The notes under the pieces were generated by a model, which was given only the letters and a program-made list of their open reading frames with translations, had not been told where the DNA came from and searched no databases. Position numbers and translations under genes: made by a program. From Vigna angularis (taxonomy: Eukaryota > Streptophyta > Magnoliopsida > Fabales > Fabaceae), in contig NC_068971.1 of the NCBI RefSeq assembly GCF_016808095.1, forward strand, positions 52,407,631 through 52,471,630: a DNA stretch of 64,000 nt, in the 5' to 3' direction. Each line of letters opens with the position of its first letter. Position 1 is the stretch's first letter. Positions 34,952-49,105 of the stretch are shown here, one piece after another.

Positions 34952-37871
34952 CAAACATGCACTCCTGAGGAAGATATCATATAATATTAAGAATAAGGTT
35001 TATCATAGGCAGGTACAAGTACTCAATGACCTGGGTCGTCCTTCCCCCTACGTGACTGCTATACGGTAGGGGCGGTTTGACCTTGGACCATTATGCTTTT
35101 TCTCCTGTAACACATTAAAATAACAACCAAACTCAATTAATATTTTAACATTAGCTTATCTAATTATAAAAAAGCATTATAATTTATGTGTTAATCTAAT
35201 CGTATAAGATATCGCAACAATACCAGAAATTGGCAAAATGCGTATGTTGTTAGAATCAAACAATCCTTCTATTTTTGCCAAACACGGTTAACCAATATAT
35301 TTTTTATTTATTAAACATAATGTTGAATTATGACATACTTAATTAGTAACTTATTTTTTAATCATGGTCAAAGATTCATTATCTTCCCAAGTCTGACTTT
35401 AAAAAGTATCATTACAATAACAAAGTACGTTATTGATTTTTTTTAATCAATGATACTGGATATATGCAGAATTAATTCATAATATTAATTAATTAGATAT
35501 TCATTTATAATTTTTAACATAGTTATTATATAATTAATAATTTTCATGTAAGTTAAAGGCCGTTATTTATATAATCTTCAATAGATAACAATATCCACAG
35601 CTCTTTCCTTTCTAAAATAAAAAGAAATTGGTTTAAAGTTTTGAGTCTCCTAAGTTTAATCAGAATTAAACCCTTATCAATTATGTTTATTAAGTTTTTT
35701 CATTTTCTTAGATAACTATTGTTGTTTTCAGAACCTCTTGTATGAGATATCATTATTAACATCGATTACTACATTTAAAACATCATTCATTTTAAAATTT
35801 AAAATTTAAAATTCTATTACAATTTTATCTTTAAAAAATAACTTAATAGTTAATAAAAAAAATATATATTTAAATTGTCCTTAACTATAATACTATAATA
35901 GTTATTGTTGTTAAAATATATTAAAATATTGTGTCTATTATAGTAGAAAAAGCAGAGATACTTCAGCTCCTTTTACAGAATGAATAATTTAGTAAAATAG
36001 AATTTGAATATTGTGTGGAACACTTTCAAAGATTTAGCATTTTCAAACAAAATAAAAGCATATTAACAGATGCCTTTGAATTTTAGTTTTATTAATAGTC
36101 TTTGAAAATCAAAACTGTGCGATTAAAAAAAAGGTTTATTAAATGCATTGACCAAGTAAAAGCAGATAATATTTAAATAGAATTATTAATCCATATAATA
36201 TAAAGTAAATATAAGTATTTTTGATTAAAAGTTAAAAAAGTCATTGGTTTTGGTAATTAAAGAAACAATTAATTGGAAAGTGAGAACGGAATAAAAGAAG
36301 AAGAAGAGTCAACTTTAACTTAGTCGTTGGTCTTCGGTCTTGAATCAGCCATGCTTTGAGCACGAGATCATCTTTCTCCCTTCTTCCATTACGTCATATT
36401 CATCAATTTACGATAACATTACATTCTAACACAAATAATATCAAGATTATGTATTAATTATTAAGTTCAAATTCTAATAAAATTTATTACATTCTAACAC
36501 AGATAATACGATGACTATGTATTAATAGTTAAGTTTAAATTCTAATAAAATTTATTAGAGATAAAATAAGTTTATACTATATAAAAAATTGTGAATTTCA
36601 ATTTATAAACTAGTTTTTTTTTTAAATTAAGTTAAATTTTAAATTTATTTTTAAAAATGATATCAAAATTATTCAAAATATATATTAACCAAATTTGTTA
36701 TTTTTTGATAACGTTACTATCAAAATTATTATTAATCAAAATCATTATTAATGTTTAAACTTCGACATTTATATATCATAAAGTGATAATGTGTTGTAAA
36801 TTTTGTATCAATTAGAAATAAAGTGAATTTATAATATACAAATTAGATTAAACTTCATTTTATAAATTGATTTTTTTATAATTAAGTTAGACTTAAAATC
36901 GTTTTAAAAATTCTCTTTAATAATATTTATATTTGATAGTTTAATTCTTAAATTGATATATTTTATTTGAGAATTTCAATTATCATGTAATTTTTATTTT
37001 ATTTTAGAAACTATCGTTTAAGAGAAAATAGTGAAACACCACCATACAAATTTCTTTTCAATTCTTTTTTCTTATTTAAAAATAGAGAAAGTTAGTCTCT
37101 ATTTTCTTTTTAAATCAGTGATTTTAGTTAAACAATCAAAATTAAAACACTATAGCAGTTAATGTATTAATATTGACTATTGTATTGCATTGCAGAATTA
37201 AGTAAATCATATTAAGAAATTTCTTTTTTGTCTTTTAAGATACTTATAATTGACTTCAACATATCGTTTATAGGTGGAAAAATAAAACATAATGGTCAAA
37301 AGAAAACTGTTGACAATGATATTTTCACTATTAATATGTTAGATTAGAAAGTTGAACTAAAATTACTAATTTTAAAATATTAAAAATTAAACAACAGGGA
37401 AGCATCAAGCAGTGAATGACGGAAAAAGGAAAATGACAAAAAAATAAAAATAGTGTTTCTGTGTTTCCATAGATAACGATCTTTGTAAAGAAAATTAGTA
37501 ATTAATTAATCCTGCTTATGATGCTTAATTCATATCTATTATTTTATGAGTGTGTTTCAGTGAAAGTATGAAAAAGAAATTGTTTATCATATGAATCTCT
37601 GTTCCTAACTTTCACCACACGAAACTCTCTTTTGAAGAAGAAAAAAAACTTATTAAAGTAGCTTGAGCTAATATTGACTAGACTGAAATTAGGTTAACTA
37701 CTTTATTGGTAATTTCTTGTCTTCTTGAATGACTCAGTTCACATAAACAAATAAAGTAAAGAATAGAAAAATTAGAGAATGTAACTCCAGTAATTTACGT
37801 ACTGTTTTTTTAATCCGTCATTTAAAATTATAAATACTATTAAAAATTAATTATTTTTCTTATGTTTATAT

Positions 37872-37923
<52 letters not shown>

Positions 37924-38154
37924 TTGAAATGTAAAATAAGTAATACTACATAGCAGCTTCGTATGTAGTTTGGTGACATGATCAGCAAAAGCGAGTCATG
38001 TACTCTTGAGCTTTGAATTTTGACTTATACTTGGATTCGCTAAGAAATTGATGATACTTAATTTGATGATGAAAGTTTTTTTTTATAAATAAGTAAATTT
38101 GAACTTTTTCGTTGAAGTAGATTTTCAAGTAAGAAAAGTTCTTTTAATATCTAT
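34952..38154. other. AT-rich intergenic DNA, no gene seen
   Basis: Upstream of the MACPF gene. Very AT-rich, with no plausible coding frame of family type. Two similar ~55-base stretches around 36415-36485 and 36485-36555 (ACATTCTAACACA.ATAAT.. then TAATAAAATTTATTA) form an imperfect tandem repeat. A TA microsatellite lies at 37875-37919. Confidence 0.55.
37875..37919. repeat. (TA)n microsatellite
   Basis: About 22 perfect TA units, the longest in the window. Confidence 0.95.
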
Positions 38155-38725
38155 TGAAGTTGGAATTAGTTTTAGATGCTTGTTTAGTTATAAGGTTGTA
38201 CATGTATAAATTTTGAATTAATATAAAATTTTGGTTAAGGTTTTAATATGGTCTCTTTAATTGGAGTATAATCTCTATTTAATTGTGAAATTTGAACACT
38301 TTAAAATATTTTGCAAGTTTGATATGTGGTGATTTTAAGTTAGTTGAAGTAGAATATTTGATTTGATTTATAGAGTTTTTTTTTAGTGTTTATAATTGTT
38401 TAGATTTATGAAGATGATGGTTGATTATTGTAATAGTGGAGATTGATGAATATTTGGATTTCATTAAATACTCGAAACTTAGTATAATGGTTTTTAATTT
38501 GGATGATTCTTGATTTTGTTTAAGAAAATATCTTTTAACAATTCTTTTTGATATTTTTTTATAATTGTTTATATGGTAATTCGTTTCAAATATATACATA
38601 GTCTATTATAAAAAATTATTAGTATTTTGTACAGTTCATTAGAGTATTTTAAATTGTTATAAAATATAAAAGAATTTAAGTTTTAAAGAACAATATGTTT
38701 TGTATAAATGTGTGAAGTGACTAGA
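38155..38725. repeat. Direct repeat, copy 1, left of TMK kinase relic
   Basis: Matches 40750-41310 in the same orientation: shared GTTATAAGGTTGTACATGT, GTGGTGATTTTAAGTTAGTT, and AGTTTTAAAGAA.AATATG. Indels are frequent. A further short match (39120-39170 with 41320-41370) suggests the second copy lost about 390 bases. Confidence 0.85.
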
Positions 38726-40119
38726 GAGTATTGAAGAATGACATGATTAGAGTATCTTTTGACTGCTCACTTTTTTATTCATTATTTGGTATTGTTTTAT
38801 AGTGTTTTTAGCTTTTTCTCATTGGCTTATTTGGTCTTAAAGACTTATCTCGGAAACAGAAAATTAAAGTAATTTTTTAGTGATTATAAAGAAACGAAAA
38901 ATAGATTGTATATATATATAGTCATTGCTGGTCACCTTCCAATGAAACTCTCATGGGTCACTCAAACGAATAACTTTAGTTTTTCCATAAGCATCATAGC
39001 AATTAGAACTTTCGTGGATTTTTTTTTTCTTTTCAAAGCTCTATGATAATTAATATTAATTCAGGTTAATTATTGACTTGGTCCAAATATTGGATCAAAC
39101 CATTTTGGACTAAATAGTTTCATATATTTTTATTATAATAAGTTAATAAGTAACATTTCTATGGTATTCATAGATATTTTTTGATCATAAATCCTAAATA
39201 ATGTTATCTACATAAATATTATAAACAATATGTCATTTAAAAAAATATTTAAAATTGTGTTATTTTAAACAAAAATTTCAAAAAAATGTCAAATGAAAAA
39301 ACAACCAAACTATTGTTTTAGTTTGAAGAAATATAAACACAACAAAATGGATAAACTTAGTTAAATTCCGGTTGAAAAGCTATGTGGAATTATCTCAGTG
39401 GAAAAACACCGTAGTTTTTTTGTAAGTACAGCTGCACTATGAAAATGAGGAAACTAATTTGCGAGGGAGAAAAAGTAGAATAAAAGCAATAAAGAAGAAA
39501 TAACTAATTTAAATACATTTGGAGTAATTCGTCATTTTGTTCACTTGAGAAATGTTAAGTTATAATTTTTTGTTCGTGATGGGATCTTTTATAAATCATA
39601 AGTTTTGGTAAATCTGCTCACTATATTATTATTGTATTTGTTATAGTTGACATAGTAAAATGTTAATAAATTTATGAATTAAATATTGTTTTCAGTATTT
39701 AAAATTAAACATGAAATTAAAATTTATCTACTATGTCGATACATATTAGTTTTTAAACTTTTAAAAATAAATATATATAATTTTTATTTTAATAATATTA
39801 AAAAAGTTAATTTACTAAATGGTATTTCAAACTAATATTTAAATTAAAACATATAAAAATTTTGTTTGAAATATAAAAAAATTTGGTTGTTTTCGTAGCC
39901 AAGTTGGTGAGTCCCATGTTTTTTTATCAAGAGTTTGTACTCGTGCGATCTTACGCATCGCCTAGTGCTAATTACTTAAAATAGTAAAATAAATAAAAAG
40001 TCGTATGAGTACTCGTGTGATTGTACTCTTTCTGTATACTTGTCGAAGAATGACAACTTGACAAATATGCACAAGTTCTAATAATGTCTAAATTATAATT
40101 TACTCCTCGTGCAATAATT
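38726..40119. other. AT-rich intergenic DNA
   Basis: No gene, RNA or clear transposon recognised. Confidence 0.5.
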
Positions 40120-40749
<630 letters not shown>

Positions 40750-40750
<1 letters not shown>

Positions 40751-41310
40751 TTGAATAATCTTTTGAAGTTGAGATTAGTATAGTTATAAGGTTGTACATG
40801 TGTAAATTTTGAATTAATATAACATTTTGGTTAAGATTTTAATTGTCTCTTTAATTAGAGTATAATCTCTACTTAATTGTGAAATTTGAACACTTTGAAA
40901 TATTTTGGAAGTTGATGAAATTGTGATATGTGGTGATTTTAAGTTAGTTGAAGTCGAACATTGGATTTGATTTATAAAGTTTTTTGTTTGAGTATTTATA
41001 ATTGTTTAAATTTATGAACATGATGGATGATTATTGTGATAGTGTTGATTGATGAATGTTTAAATTTCATTATACACTTAAAACTTAATATGATAGTTTT
41101 TAATTTTGGTGATAGTTGATTTTGTTCATACGTGATTAATTTGATTATGATGATATGAACTTGAAAGTAATGTTTTAAGTAGTTGAGGTTGATGATTTTG
41201 AACATTTCATAGGTGTAATAAAGTATTTTAAATTGTTATAAAATATAAAAGAATTTGAGTTTTAAAGAATAATATGTTTTGTATAAATTTGTGAAGTGAT
41301 TAGAGTAATA
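40750..41310. repeat. Direct repeat, copy 2, right of TMK kinase relic
   Basis: Second copy of the repeat at 38155-38725, in the same orientation and starting directly where the kinase homology ends. Confidence 0.85.
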
Positions 41311-41708
41311 ATATTTTAAATTTATTATAATAAGTTAATAAGTAATATTTCTATGGTAACTCACATATATTCTTTCTTTATTTTTTTGCAAAAATTAATT
41401 TTTCACAATGATTTCAGGAAGGAAAGGAAAAAAAATAGAATCAATGAAATAGGAAAATGGGTTTCGAAGTAGCACGGTTCTTAACATATGACATGTTATT
41501 CACAATTTTAATACAATTGAAATTGAGATAAAAGAATTGTATTTATTATTTTTAAAATTTAAAGACTAACTGATGACAAAAATAAATTTTAATTTTAGAT
41601 CAAAATTAAGTAACTAAAAGTATATTTAATTTTCAGTTTATTTTAAATTAGTTTAGTTGGTAACATCATTTCGAGCATGACATGAAACGTAGTATGACAT
41701 GAAAGAGC

Positions 41709-41757
41709 CACGTGCGATGCCACGTCAAGTTTCAGAACCACGCGTGAAGCTGCATGC
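41709..41757 (+). promoter_or_regulatory. G-box/ABRE and RY-like cluster before the oil-body gene
   Basis: CACGTG at 41709-41714, an ACGT core at 41722 (CCACGTCA), CCACGCGTG near 41740, and TGCATGC at 41751. ACGT elements are bound by ABA-responsive bZIPs and RY/CATGCA elements by B3 factors such as ABI3 and FUS3 in seeds. A TATA-like CTATATAAC lies at 41802, 54 bases before the ATG. The combination fits a seed-type promoter; activity is inferred. Confidence 0.5.
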
Positions 41758-41855
41758 TTCGAACGTTGTCAAAGTGCCATGTACCAGTTCCTTCATCATA
41801 TCTATATAACTAACTAAAACCATAGCTAAAAGATTCAACACATCAATCTCAAAAA

Positions 41856-42901
41856 ATGTCGACCAACGACGACCACCCACAAGTTCTTGACGGCGAGCCA
41901 ACTCAAACAGGCACCTACCTCCGTGACACTGCCACATCTGTTATCCAAAACTTCGACCCCATAAACAAAATCCACCAACATCTTTGCGCGTGAGCAAATC
42001 AATTCAATATTCCTTTTCTTTTCTTTCATTACATTTTTATTCTTCTGGGTACTACGTACCATCACTGTTACGTGCACATTTCAGACTTTCTATTTTGCTT
42101 ATGAACTGACGTGACTTAACTGCATTCTGTCTCCTCAACAATACCTGATGAGACATTGTCATGTCATGACAGAACAGCAGGTGAAGAAACAAAGGTGCTT
42201 AATACGGTGTTATGTTATGTAATGCAGGTTTCACTTTTACTCTCATGACATGACCCGACAAGTGGAGGCACACCACTATTGTGCGCACAAGAACGAGGAG
42301 ATGAGGCAGTGTCTGATATACGACAGCCCCGAGAAGAAAGCGAGGCTTATAGGGCTTGAGTACATCATCTCAGAAAACCTATACTTAACACTGCCCGACG
42401 AGGAGAAGCCTCTCTGGCACTCTCACTTGTACGAGGTCAAGAGTGGTCTCCTCTTCATGCCTAAGGTTCCTGCTCCCATTCAGCGCCGAGACATGGAGAC
42501 AGTCTGCAAGACTTACGGCAAAGTTTTCCATTTCTGGCAAGTGGACAAGGGTCACTCCCTCCCATTTGGGATACCTCAGCTCATGATGGCTTTCACTAGA
42601 GATGGCCAGATCTATGATCACCTAGTCAAAAGTATATGCATATGTTTGCTTACTTTGTAATTCTTGGTATAGGCCTTCGTGTGTCTTCTGATGGCTTCTA
42701 TTTACGATTGTAGGTTGTGCAGAGCGGATGGGGATAGACTATGATGAAGAAAGAAAAGGAAGGGAATATATGACAGGGCCAGAACATGGAATTCATCCAT
42801 TGGCCAATGGAGGGGGTAAGGGTCTTGAGACTCGCCTCAGGGAGGTCGACCTCAACGCCGATTCTACTCCGCCGTCAGCCACCAGGGTCTCTGTTGTCTG
42901 A
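41856..42901 (+). CDS. Oil-body-associated protein (OBAP, DUF1264)
   Basis: OBAPs sit on seed oil bodies and are needed for normal oil-body size and seed oil content. Three exons: 41856-41989, 42228-42631 and 42714-42901, giving 241 residues, the usual length. The joins restore [18 protein letters not shown] and YDHLVK/SCAERMG. Conserved family stretches: [86 protein letters not shown] and [19 protein letters not shown]. There is no signal peptide or long hydrophobic hairpin, unlike oleosins. The start at 41856 begins [11 protein letters not shown] cannot separate OBAP1 from OBAP2 type with confidence. The promoter region carries seed-type motifs. Confidence 0.92.
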
Positions 42902-43416
42902 ACATCCTCTGTGTTTTCTAAACATGTTATGCTTAGATATTACAGGGACACCCTTTCTAACTCTATTATAAACATAATGTAATATGTTTTAATGTCATAT
43001 CATAATAAAAATGTTTTATCTATATGTTTCCTGTGACTGATTCTCTGTTGTCTAACATGTATTAAATATGTTCGGATATTGATGATAGGTTTTTATACAT
43101 ATTTGTCTCTGGGTGAGCCTTCAATTGTTCATATTTGTATTCATAACGTTCTCCCTCCTTTATTCAATGGGAAATTTTCAATTTATATGTACTCTTTTTA
43201 TTTCTATTCAATGTATTTATATGATAAACAGAAATGTGTTGAAGCAAATGTACAAGGAGTATTTTATCAATCAATTCTTGAACATTTTTCGAATATACGT
43301 TGAGGAAGGAGGATATATATCAGATTTATAAATACCATACTAGCGTATCTTAAATTTGTGAGATGTAACTGTACAAAATAACTGAATGTGTGAAGAAAGA
43401 GCTCAGTGGATCAGAT
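42902..43416. other. Intergenic between convergent OBAP and S1-protein genes
   Basis: Holds both 3' untranslated regions; AATAAAAATG at 43003 is a possible polyadenylation signal for OBAP. No gene seen. Confidence 0.5.
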
Positions 43417-46400
43417 TCAGGGGACACGCTCCAACACTCGTTGTAATGCCTTCTTGATACCTTCCTGGTCGAGAGACGTAGTCAAATGTATCTCCTGCAC
43501 CTGCACCACATGAGAAAAGCATATGTCACATTTTGTATACATTATAAATATAGGTAATATATTCGAATTATGTCAGGAAAAATAAGTGAACAAAGAGACA
43601 CAAAATATATTAGAATACTTTGAGCTAAATTTATTATATTTTAACAACATTTCCTTAAAAGCGTGAAAACATATAATTAGAATTGAATTCTTTATTAAAA
43701 ATATTTTGTTGATTTTTCTGTTCATGGGACGGCCTAGTCATTATTTCTGTCTACTCTTCCAACTTGTTGATCAACAGATCAAGAAGTGAGTTCATCAACA
43801 ATTTGGAAGAGATGGGAGAGGAAAGAAACTAGTTCTTCAATAAGTTAGAGACTGGAAGACAAGAGTAAAGGTTATGTCATCCGCTTGATGGCAAACAATC
43901 AAACAACAGAGTATTTACACGAATTTTAAAAAAATATTTTGAAAACTAAATAAAACAAATATTTTTAATAAAAATTTAATTAAAAATATTCAAATTTATG
44001 AGATGGTAACATGTACAGAGGCTTGGAGACGTAAAAATATCTATGATTTAATCCTTTGTTATGGTAAAATAGAATAATAGTTCAATTTTTCTGCATTTCT
44101 TTTAAGAAAAATAAATTCATAATTATGGGATATGGTTGTTGCAACTTAAGTTGTTAATAAGAATCTGTGTTTTACTTTTGCTTCATGTTAGATCAAACAC
44201 TTACCATCAAACTAAAAGATTGTTACCATCAACCTAAAAGATTGTAGTTAATATTTCTATTTAAGAGAATAGCAGTGCAAGAATACTAGACTATAATAGT
44301 CAATATTGTACTTAACTTACCTAGTATCCTCACATGACAATTGATGCAACGCACAATACTTCATTATGTGATCAGTTGATATTTTCCTAAATTGAACACT
44401 CAGTTGACAGCAGTGGTTGTAAATTGATCAATAACAGTACCATGAATTACTTCTCATATTACCAATTGAGTCCTTCCAATATTATTAGAGAAGCTAATTC
44501 AATCATCTCGTACTTAAAGGCCAAAATTGTATGTTTCTTTGACATCTAAGCACCTGTTTTGTAGTTTTGAGGTGCATTTCACTTGCATAGTGCATAACTA
44601 GAGACAAAATTCCTACAAAATTTAGGTTACTTGGTCCTCAAGTAGGAGTAGGTGACTTGCTCCTCAATTATAAGGTCAGAGACTATTATAAATTTATTTA
44701 TTCATCAAACAAAAATAGCATTAAACCTATTGCAAAATGTGTGTTGCACATTCCTTTAACGCTGTTTCATTTTAAAAAAATATGAGGTGGTATGAGGTGG
44801 CAATTGAGAAAGGAAAATACCTGTCTTCCAGCACGAGCAAGTAGAGTAAACCTTTGGTTCGTGGGAGGTGCCTAAGATTCAAAAATTGGAAGAAACGAAA
44901 ACCATGACCAAAATAAACAAGTAAATAAATTGGCATCTTCCATTATTTGAGAAAGAATTTTGAATGAAAACTCACATTAGAAAGCCACAGTTGTAAGTCT
45001 TGCGAGACCACTCGTTTTTCAAACCCTTGACGGCTAATTCTTACATCATATATACTGTCGTCACACCATAGAAAAGTCATAATGCATTCATTCTAACTCG
45101 TTTTTTGAAAAGTCATCTAATTGATACTGCCATTTAAGTAAAAGTATTAACAAAATGAAGGGCACGAAACACACGATTTGGATACAAGGATGAATGTCAC
45201 TTTCAAAATTAAAATATAAAATGCAGTTTTGGCGGAAAATACGTGGTAATAAGCATTTATGAACAAAATGACAAATGGCATGTTGCAAATGTTTATTTTT
45301 AATGTAATAATCCAGTCACTAATCTTTCAGTGGTTCTATGCACAAAACCTTCAAGCAGTAGTAATATAATTACTCAAAACTCGCAATAAAATTAAAAAGA
45401 GTCACATTCTTTCTTCTTTTTTCACACTCCAAAATCAAAGAGTTAATAATTTACCAAGTATTCTATTTTTAAATGTTTGAACCCTCCAAATTCCATCCTC
45501 CTACATTGGTCAAGAAAACTAGTAATAACCATTTGTCTTCTCTTTCACCCTTCCAAATTTTTTCTAGTCAAAGTTGTGCTTCACAGTGTGCGTGTATTTT
45601 CAAGAGCGTGTGGGACAAGATTTGCCCTCTTTTTCGTTCTACGCTCATGATTGTTTCTAGATGAATTTCAATTGCTGAGACTCTGATTGCCAATATTTCG
45701 AGTAGCTGAAATTTTCAAATAGTTTGCAAACATACCCATCTTCCTGTTGTAGCTCTTCAAGGATTGTTTCAAGCCCTGGAAGAGGTTCAATACTATCACC
45801 CTCACCACCGCTCAGAGAATCAAGATCAGCTGAACCATCCTGAAATATAGAAATTATTGATCAAAACATTTCCTTCCGCCTGCATATGAATGTATAGTTC
45901 ATGATTATACATGTTTGATCTTATGTTAAAACCAATTGGCTTGATGCGAAGTTGTCCCACAAATGTATAAAACACATTCATTAATTGAGGCAGGCAATGT
46001 TAGATTTCTCAATACCCCACTTCATAGTTGTTTGCCACACCAGGCGAGCTTACGGTAATTATTCTAGAACTATAAACTCTGATATCGTGTAAAGCATGTT
46101 AAAGCCAATTGGATTAAGCAAAGTTGCTCAACATATATATAAGCCGCATCCCAAAAATTAAGGAGACGAGGTGAGAGTTCCCTACACTACAAACCTGAGG
46201 TATTACTTTGTCCAGAGTTTCTAGAAGTGGATCTTCTTCTAGCTGTTTAATTGATAAGGTGAGCCTTGATTTTACACTGCAAGAACTTAGATAAGTCAAA
46301 AAATGATTTCGATGAATGCAGACGAAAAGTATCAATATAGAAAAATAACAATGTTTGATCTAAAATTCATTCATGTGGTTCATCAAGTTCTTATAGTGTT

Positions 46401-49105
46401 AATTCATGATATGGTATACAAGCCTCTATAACTATGAGGTTCATAGTTCAATCCTTATACTCTTGGTTGTAGACAAGGCAGTGTATTCTTTACATTTTTC
46501 ATTCTTCAAGTCCTAAGAGCTCAATGCTAATGCTTGAAGGGACATATTAGATATAAAACCACATGTGCATTCATCCAATGGCTTAAATTTTTTACATAGT
46601 TTGTTCACAACAAAGCAAATAGCTTCACTGCACTCAAATCCTATGATTTCGAAGCATGGATTTAGTCAACCAACAAGAATATCAATGAAGTTTTTACACA
46701 ATGGTTAATTTGGTTCCTAAGTTTAAATAAAATAAAAATTTCTAAAGGTAGTTTTCTTCTTTCAAATTTATCATTTATTTTAAGTAAATTCTTGTACGTC
46801 ATTATTAATATACAATTTAGTCTTTGTATGAAGAGATTACATTTAATTTTAATGGCAACATAAAAGAATTATAAATGTGAAAAATGATTATTTTTAGTTT
46901 ACTAAAATTCAACAACTAACATAAAAATTGTCATATACACTTTCGAAGAACAAATTGATTACTCTGCTTATAAATTTCCTTTAAAAATCATAACCATTGG
47001 GAATCTCACCCATCAATACCGACAACTTTGGCCCTCACTTGATCACCTACTTTTAAGATATCTCTGACATCCTGAACTAGATCCCATGACACCTCTGAGA
47101 TGTGTATTAGTCCAGTAAGGTGATAAAGACCTGCATCATTCTGTGATGTCACTAGTAACTTGTCCATGATAAAGTGAAAAAGAAAACTGTAGACATATGA
47201 GCTATGCACGGTAGTTACCGTCAGGGAACCGCAAATGAACAAAAGCACCATAATCCTCAACATAACCAACTTTTCCTTCAAAAATGTCACCTACATTGAT
47301 CTGTTTTGAAAATTTGGACCACGCACCTTCCTTTTCAGAGAATATCAATCTTTTGTTATCCTCATCCGCTAGAATTACCTAAAATTGGAAGAAACTGCGA
47401 TTATTTATAAATTTTAAACAGTCCTTCATATAAACATAGCTAATATTTTGAAGAAAAGAACTACTATAACCTAATTAAGAGTACAGCCAAATATTGTGAT
47501 GGTAAACTGATGCAGGAAGCACTAAATAAATACTTCCATATGCAAACATCTAAGAATTTGTTGTTTTTCAAGGTCCAGTTAGTTCTTGAAAAGTTGAAAT
47601 AGCTCAGAACTAAACATTGTATTAGATTAGCAGCAAAGAATTGCAACAGTTTTCAAGATTCAAGGGATAATGGTTTTTCTAGGCAGAAGCTTCAGGACTA
47701 AACATTGTGTTAGATTAGCAGAATAAAAAGTTATAACATATAGTACTAATTATTTAAATTATTAAATCTACCTTTGCCGATATGACTGAACCAACTAAGC
47801 CTCTTGCAATTTCTTGGATAGGTTTCTCTGGTTCTACACAAAAGAATCAATGCTACAATAAATCAGCAATTTCAACTCCACATGCTATTATCAATACGAA
47901 GCACCTAAATTTATATCCAAACAGATTATTAAATGGCTTGCTTAGACAGGAAAACATGGCCAAACACTATACAACAAGCCATAGGAAACCAGATAATTTT
48001 TATCTGTATACTATTATGGATTATGGGTACCAAAGGATGGTAAAAGGGCAGCCATGAACGTCAATGGCTGTAAGATATGATCATTAACTAGTGTTTAACA
48101 AACACGAAGATGCTGAAAGGAAAGTTTAAGCAATTTTCAATAATATAACAACTTTTATGATATTACAAGAAACCTGTTTTATTTACATATACTGAAACTA
48201 CAGTTTCTAAAGTGGCCATGAGATCGTTTCCTCTGTGGGATGGGGGAGGATGAGCTCTTCAGCATAAAAACAGAGAGAGGGAGAGCAAAATGAGAGCGTT
48301 AAGGACCAATTTTTAACCCTTCAACTCCGCCTTAGATTTTGGAAAAAGGAAAAGAAGAATAATGTAAGAAACATTGACGATGAACATATAGATGGATGGA
48401 TACCTTTACAAGTATGCACTGGACTCAATTCGGGGAATGGTAGAAACCCCAGAATAGAATAAAACCGAACCCGCAGGCCTCCAGAATTATAACCTTCAAC
48501 CCTACCGTTATAAATGAGCCCACTATCTTTATATGCCTTTGCAGCCTTCCAATCTGATGATCTCTACTTCATTGCAGAAATCAAGTATCAGAACACAACA
48601 TACATTGATAGAAATTAGCATTAATCCAAAGCTTAACCATTTAAATAGAACATGCTGCAGCAATAATCGATTGAAGTTTATATTCCCTTTAAAAAATGGC
48701 TTTTGGGTCTGACAAGATAAAAAAAGATCTTGTGTTGCATTTATATCTATAATATGCAAGAAGTAATAAATTGGTTATATGATAAAACTAAAAATGAAAA
48801 TTGCGTAAATAATATGAATAAGAATGACAGACCCGAGCAAGACGAGCGTCATCCTGAGGGTCTGGAGGAGTAGGGCGTTGAAGAAGTCCACTTTCAAGAT
48901 TTTGGTCAATTTGGGTGTTGCCCGAAGCAGAGATTAAGAGTTTATGAGTGTGGTAGTGATGGTGCTGCCATTGCCACGGTGTCTTCACAGTAAACTTATG
49001 GGGGAAATTGAGGAAAGGAGAAAGGTGTGATTGCGATTGTGAAGCTGAGAGGAAGGAGATGGAAGTGTAGGAAGCGAACGTTGCAGTTGCAGAGAAAATG
49101 GGCAT
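43417..49105 (-). CDS. Chloroplast S1-domain RNA-binding protein (SRRP1-like)
   Basis: Ten exons on the minus strand: 48833-49105, 48404-48563, 47772-47833, 47219-47378, 47010-47130, 46195-46276, 45736-45839, 44976-45054, 44821-44871 and 43417-43500. All phases agree and give 391 residues. Residues 1 to about 65 look like a plastid transit peptide (MPIFSATATFASYTSISFLS). Two S1 (OB-fold) domains follow: the first around GLIYNGRVEGYNSGGLRVRF and GFLPFPELSP, the second with VGDIFEGKVGYVEDYGAFVH, LTGLIHISEVSWD and LKVGDQVRAKVVGID. Size and two-domain layout match plastid SRRP1, an RNA chaperone for chloroplast splicing and rRNA processing, rather than the three-domain ribosomal protein S1. The C-terminus (YDVRISRQGFEKRVVSQDLQ and VQEIHLTTSLDQEG) has no known motif. 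The SRRP1 orthology is from memory of the family and would need alignment. Confidence 0.87.

Noticed and set aside
46380..46460. tRNA-like T-arm sequence (GGTTCATAGTTCAATCC)
   Set aside because: No matching acceptor stem or anticodon arm could be found around it.
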